16,747 nucleotides of DNA from Opitutia bacterium (lineage in GTDB: Bacteria; Verrucomicrobiota; Verrucomicrobiia; Opitutales; UBA953), in assembly GCA_947378905.1 (NCBI GenBank), contig CANCLV010000021.1:1-16747 (forward strand), given 5' to 3'. The first letter of the stretch is position 1. Each line of letters begins with the position of its first letter. A program made the position numbers and the translations under genes. The notes under the pieces are model-generated. The model worked only from the letters and a program-made list of their open reading frames with translations, was not told where the DNA came from and did no database searches. This document shows positions 13,748 through 16,747 of the stretch, one piece after another.

Positions 13748-16348
13748 ATGAGTACACCTTACGGAAATCTGACTGATAAAACTACTGAGGCTTTACAATT
13801 AGCACAGAGCGATGTTGTGCAACGTCGTCATGCAGCCATCGAACCCGCTCACATTCTTTTTAGTCTGATGACTCAAGAGGGTGGAGTTGTCTCCGCTCTT
13901 TTACGCCGTGCTAATAAAGACGAAAAGCCGATACTCTCGGCGCTGGCTGGAATTTTAGCCCGTCAACCTAAGTTAGCCCAAGCCAACGCTCAGCCTGGAT
14001 TATCCACGGAATCACAATCCGTTTTATTAAAAGCGAAAGAAGAGGCTGCGACGATGAAGGATGATTATGTTTCCGCTGAACACGTCCTGTTGGCTTTGGC
14101 GGAATCATCTTCTTTGAGTCCGATTTTTAAAGAAATTAATTTTGGTAAAGCTACCATCATGACTGCGCTGAAAGCGGTACGCGGATCCCAGCGCGTTACC
14201 ACCGCTAACCCAGAGGCTACTTATGAAGCGCTCAGTAAATACGCTATCAATCTGACTGAGCGAGCAAGCTCGGGCAAAATGGATCCCGTGATTGGTCGAG
14301 ACGAAGAAATTCGTCGAGTCATTCGCATTCTTTCTCGTCGCACCAAAAACAATCCTGTTCTGATTGGTGAACCAGGTGTCGGTAAAACTGCCGTGGTTGA
14401 AGGCCTGGCTCAACGCATTATTAGTGGGGATGTTCCTGAAGGATTAAAAAACAAAACCATTTTTTCTTTAGATATGGGATCTCTGTTGGCGGGTGCTAAA
14501 TACCGCGGCGAATTCGAAGAGCGCTTGAAGGCTGTTTTAGCGGAGGTTAAATCAGCCGAAGGGGGCATCCTGCTTTTCATTGATGAAATGCATACTTTAG
14601 TCGGTGCCGGAAAAGCCGATGGTGCGATGGATGCAGCTAATTTACTTAAGCCGATGTTGGCTCGCGGTGAGTTGCATTGTATCGGAGCAACGACGCTTGA
14701 TGAGTTTCGTCAGCACGTTGAAAAAGATGCGGCCCTGGAACGTCGTTTCCAGCAAGTCATGGTCGAGCCTCCGAGTGTACCTGACACAGTTTCCATTCTT
14801 CGTGGATTAAAAGAACGCTTTGAGGTTCACCACGGTGTTAAAATTGAAGACGCTGCTCTGGTCGAAGCTGCTGTGTTGTCAGATCGCTACATAACATCCC
14901 GATTTTTACCCGATAAAGCGATTGATTTAGTGGATGAAGCCTGTGCGCAGATTCGTACGGAAATCGACAGCGTTCCGGCTGAATTAGATGTTTTAAATCG
15001 AAGAGTCTTGCAGCTCGAGGTCGAGGAATCGGCTTTGAAAAATGAAAAAGACGACGCTTCTAAAGCTCGCTTGAGTGGCTTGAAAAAAGAATTAGCCGAA
15101 GCGGGTGAATCACAGCGCACGATGCGTAATCGCTGGGAATCGGATAAGGCCGCAGTAACCAAGGTTCGTGCTGCGCGCGAGCAGCTTGATAACGCACGTC
15201 GCGAGATGACCGATGCAGAAAGAAAGAATGATCTTAATGCGATGGCGGCGCTCCGTCACGGACGGATTCCTCAGCTAGAAAAAGATGTAGCGACCCTTGA
15301 GAAAACTGCCAAGACAGGCACTGGACTATTCAGGGAAATTGTAACGCCTGAAGAAATTGCAGAAGTCGTCGCGCGTTGGACTGGTGTGCCCATCACTCGA
15401 TTACTCGCTTCAGAGCGCGAAAAACTTCTACAGCTCACGACTCATCTTCAAGAACGTGTAGTCGGACAAAAAGAAGCTGTTTTAGCCGTTGCTGATGCAG
15501 TTCAACGTTCGCGTGCGGGCGTGCAAGATCCCCGCCGCCCAGTTGGATCTTTTCTATTTCTTGGCCCAACGGGTGTTGGCAAAACTGAGTTAGCTAAAGC
15601 CCTGGCAGTAGAACTTTTCGACAATGAAAAGTCGATGATTCGAATCGATATGTCGGAGTACATGGAGAAGCATGCAGTTTCCCGTTTAGTGGGAGCCCCT
15701 CCAGGCTACGTGGGTCACGAAGACGGAGGACAACTCACTGAGGCGATTCGTCGTCACCCTTACTGCGTTGTGTTGCTCGATGAGGTCGAAAAAGCTCACC
15801 CTGATGTATTTAATATTTTATTACAGGTTTTAGATGATGGCCGCTTAACTGATTCGCAAGGCCGCACGGTCGATTGTCGAAATGCTATTTTTATTATGAC
15901 ATCAAATATCGGTAGTCGCCATATTGCGGCTTCTGCTGGTATGGGTGAGATGTCGGAAAGTGTTCGCGAATCGGTGATGGCGGATTTACGTCAGCACTTC
16001 CGCCCCGAGTTTCTTAATCGCGTCGATGAAGTTGTTTTATTCCATCCCCTTGGAATCGATGAGGTCGCTGCGATCGCTGGATTACTCATCAAGGACCTCA
16101 ATGCTCGTTTAGCAACGAAACGGATTCGATTAAATTTGGACAAAAAAGTTCTTCAGTGGTTAGCCGATAAAGGATTGGACCCAGTTTATGGTGCGCGTCC
16201 GTTACGCCGATTTATCCAACGCGAAATTGAAACCCCTTTGGCTAAAGAAATTTTAGCGGGGCAGGTTATAGACGGGTCATCGGTCAAAGTGACGCTGAAA
16301 GACGGTCATGTGGCCTTTGAATCTAAAGTCGGTGGGTTTTCGGATTGA
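13748..16348 (+). CDS. clpB: ATP-dependent disaggregase ClpB (Hsp100)
   Basis: A hexameric AAA+ chaperone that extracts and threads polypeptides out of aggregates, working with DnaK. Numbered from the ATG at 13748 (866 residues, normal for ClpB): double Clp_N repeat at about 1-145, first AAA+ domain with Walker A GEPGVGKT at 207-214 and Walker B LLFIDE at 275-280, pore loop KYRGEFEERL at 251-260, coiled-coil middle domain at about 400-520, second AAA+ domain with Walker A GPTGVGKT at 606-613, pore loop GYVG at 653-656 and Walker B VVLLDE at 674-679, and the C-terminal small domain. The middle domain separates it from ClpA and ClpC, and no ClpP-binding loop is apparent. A TTG ten codons upstream gives a poorer start. 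No Shine-Dalgarno sequence precedes the ATG. Paired dyads upstream may mediate stress control. Confidence 0.97.
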   Translation: MSTPYGNLTDKTTEALQLAQSDVVQRRHAAIEPAHILFSLMTQEGGVVSALLRRANKDEKPILSALAGILARQPKLAQANAQPGLSTESQSVLLKAKEEAATMKDDYVSAEHVLLALAESSSLSPIFKEINFGKATIMTALKAVRGSQRVTTANPEATYEALSKYAINLTERASSGKMDPVIGRDEEIRRVIRILSRRTKNNPVLIGEPGVGKTAVVEGLAQRIISGDVPEGLKNKTIFSLDMGSLLAGAKYRGEFEERLKAVLAEVKSAEGGILLFIDEMHTLVGAGKADGAMDAANLLKPMLARGELHCIGATTLDEFRQHVEKDAALERRFQQVMVEPPSVPDTVSILRGLKERFEVHHGVKIEDAALVEAAVLSDRYITSRFLPDKAIDLVDEACAQIRTEIDSVPAELDVLNRRVLQLEVEESALKNEKDDASKARLSGLKKELAEAGESQRTMRNRWESDKAAVTKVRAAREQLDNARREMTDAERKNDLNAMAALRHGRIPQLEKDVATLEKTAKTGTGLFREIVTPEEIAEVVARWTGVPITRLLASEREKLLQLTTHLQERVVGQKEAVLAVADAVQRSRAGVQDPRRPVGSFLFLGPTGVGKTELAKALAVELFDNEKSMIRIDMSEYMEKHAVSRLVGAPPGYVGHEDGGQLTEAIRRHPYCVVLLDEVEKAHPDVFNILLQVLDDGRLTDSQGRTVDCRNAIFIMTSNIGSRHIAASAGMGEMSESVRESVMADLRQHFRPEFLNRVDEVVLFHPLGIDEVAAIAGLLIKDLNARLATKRIRLNLDKKVLQWLADKGLDPVYGARPLRRFIQREIETPLAKEILAGQVIDGSSVKVTLKDGHVAFESKVGGFSD

Positions 16349-16379
16349 AGGTTGGCCGTAGTCCGTAAATCTTCGCTTT

Positions 16380-16747
16380 ATGGCTGCTGCGCGAATTCGT
16401 TGTGGGGTAGTGGGGACCGGTTCACTCGGTCAACACCATGCCCGTATCTACTCTACCTTAGCGGATGCGGAGCTCGCAGGGATTTACGAACCGAACGATC
16501 AACGAGCCCAAGAAATTTGTGCGCGTCATCAGTGTAAAAGATTTTTAACGCTAGATGAAATGGCTGCTGCGTGTGACGCAGTGAGTGTCGTTGTTCCGAC
16601 CAATTTACACGCTGAGGTTGCCATACCATTACTGAAAAAAGGATGTCACCTATTAATCGAGAAGCCTTTGTGTGTGACCCTGGAAGAAGCTTCTCAGATT
16701 TTGAATGCGGCGCATGAGTCCCAGCGCATCGTCCAAGTCGGACATAT
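16380..16747 (+). CDS. Gfo/Idh/MocA-family oxidoreductase, N-terminal part (3' end outside window)
   Basis: The first 122 codons of a cytoplasmic NAD(P)-dependent oxidoreductase; the frame remains open at the window end. The Rossmann nucleotide-binding motif reads GVVGTGSLGQHHARIY (about 9-24), and the conserved EKP, whose lysine is part of the Gfo/Idh/MocA active site, appears within LLIEKPLCVTLEEA about 95 residues in. The segment between (AVSVVVPTNLHAEVA) is the usual family strand and helix. Substrate cannot be told: members act on sugars, inositols, nucleotide-sugars and bilins. It starts 31 bases after clpB on the same strand, with no Shine-Dalgarno sequence, and may be read through from clpB. 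An upstream in-frame TAG at 16359 makes the ATG at 16380 the first possible ATG start. Confidence 0.9.
   Translation, partial: MAAARIRCGVVGTGSLGQHHARIYSTLADAELAGIYEPNDQRAQEICARHQCKRFLTLDEMAAACDAVSVVVPTNLHAEVAIPLLKKGCHLLIEKPLCVTLEEASQILNAAHESQRIVQVGH

Noticed and set aside
16352..16537. A 61-codon open frame after clpB
   Set aside because: It overlaps in another frame the start of the Gfo/Idh/MocA gene, whose GXGXXG and EKP motifs are unmistakable.

Overview
The window reads as ordinary chromosomal DNA from a bacterium of the Verrucomicrobiota, most likely class Opitutae. This is inferred from the combination of genes and from motif style, not from any marker gene: an oleC-oleD pair, a prepilin peptidase with compressed zinc-binding cysteine pairs, an endonuclease III with an altered iron-sulfur loop, and a glycine decarboxylase built from two-subunit-type halves. 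Base composition looks moderate and even throughout. I see no insertion sequences, phage genes, tRNA or rRNA genes, CRISPR arrays or integration sites.

Layout: positions 1-3699 run on the + strand and hold the end of argS, a small zinc-ribbon membrane protein (DUF983), metF, and a 12-helix transporter of the UMF1/Atg22-like class. On the - strand, 3692-6676 is a 994-residue glycine decarboxylase whose stop codon overlaps the end of the transporter gene. Endonuclease III (nth, 6822-7445, +) follows after a divergent spacer. A long - strand block (13541 down to 7442) then reads, in transcription order: a SirB1-like transglutaminase-fold protein, aroE, a prepilin peptidase, a tiny lipoprotein, a strong hairpin, oleC, oleD and a hot-dog thioesterase. 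A 206-bp divergent spacer containing two adjacent inverted repeats separates this block from clpB (+). The window closes with the first 122 codons of a Gfo/Idh/MocA-family oxidoreductase.

Most genes are housekeeping: translation (argS), one-carbon and glycine metabolism (metF, gcvP), DNA base-excision repair (nth), the shikimate pathway (aroE), type IV pilin or pseudopilin processing (prepilin peptidase) and protein disaggregation (clpB). The least routine part is the oleC-oleD-thioesterase unit. OleC and OleD belong to the long-chain olefin (beta-lactone) pathway, yet the thiolase-like OleA and the alpha/beta-hydrolase OleB are absent from the window, and a 4HBT thioesterase sits where another ole gene might be expected.

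The best candidates for a second look are the P-protein assembled from GcvPA- and GcvPB-type halves, the incomplete ole unit with a hairpin placed directly before the oleC ribosome-binding site, the paired dyads upstream of clpB, and two genes (metF and the sirB1-like gene) whose promoter-like boxes imply leaderless transcripts. I did not find a clearly new multi-gene system.
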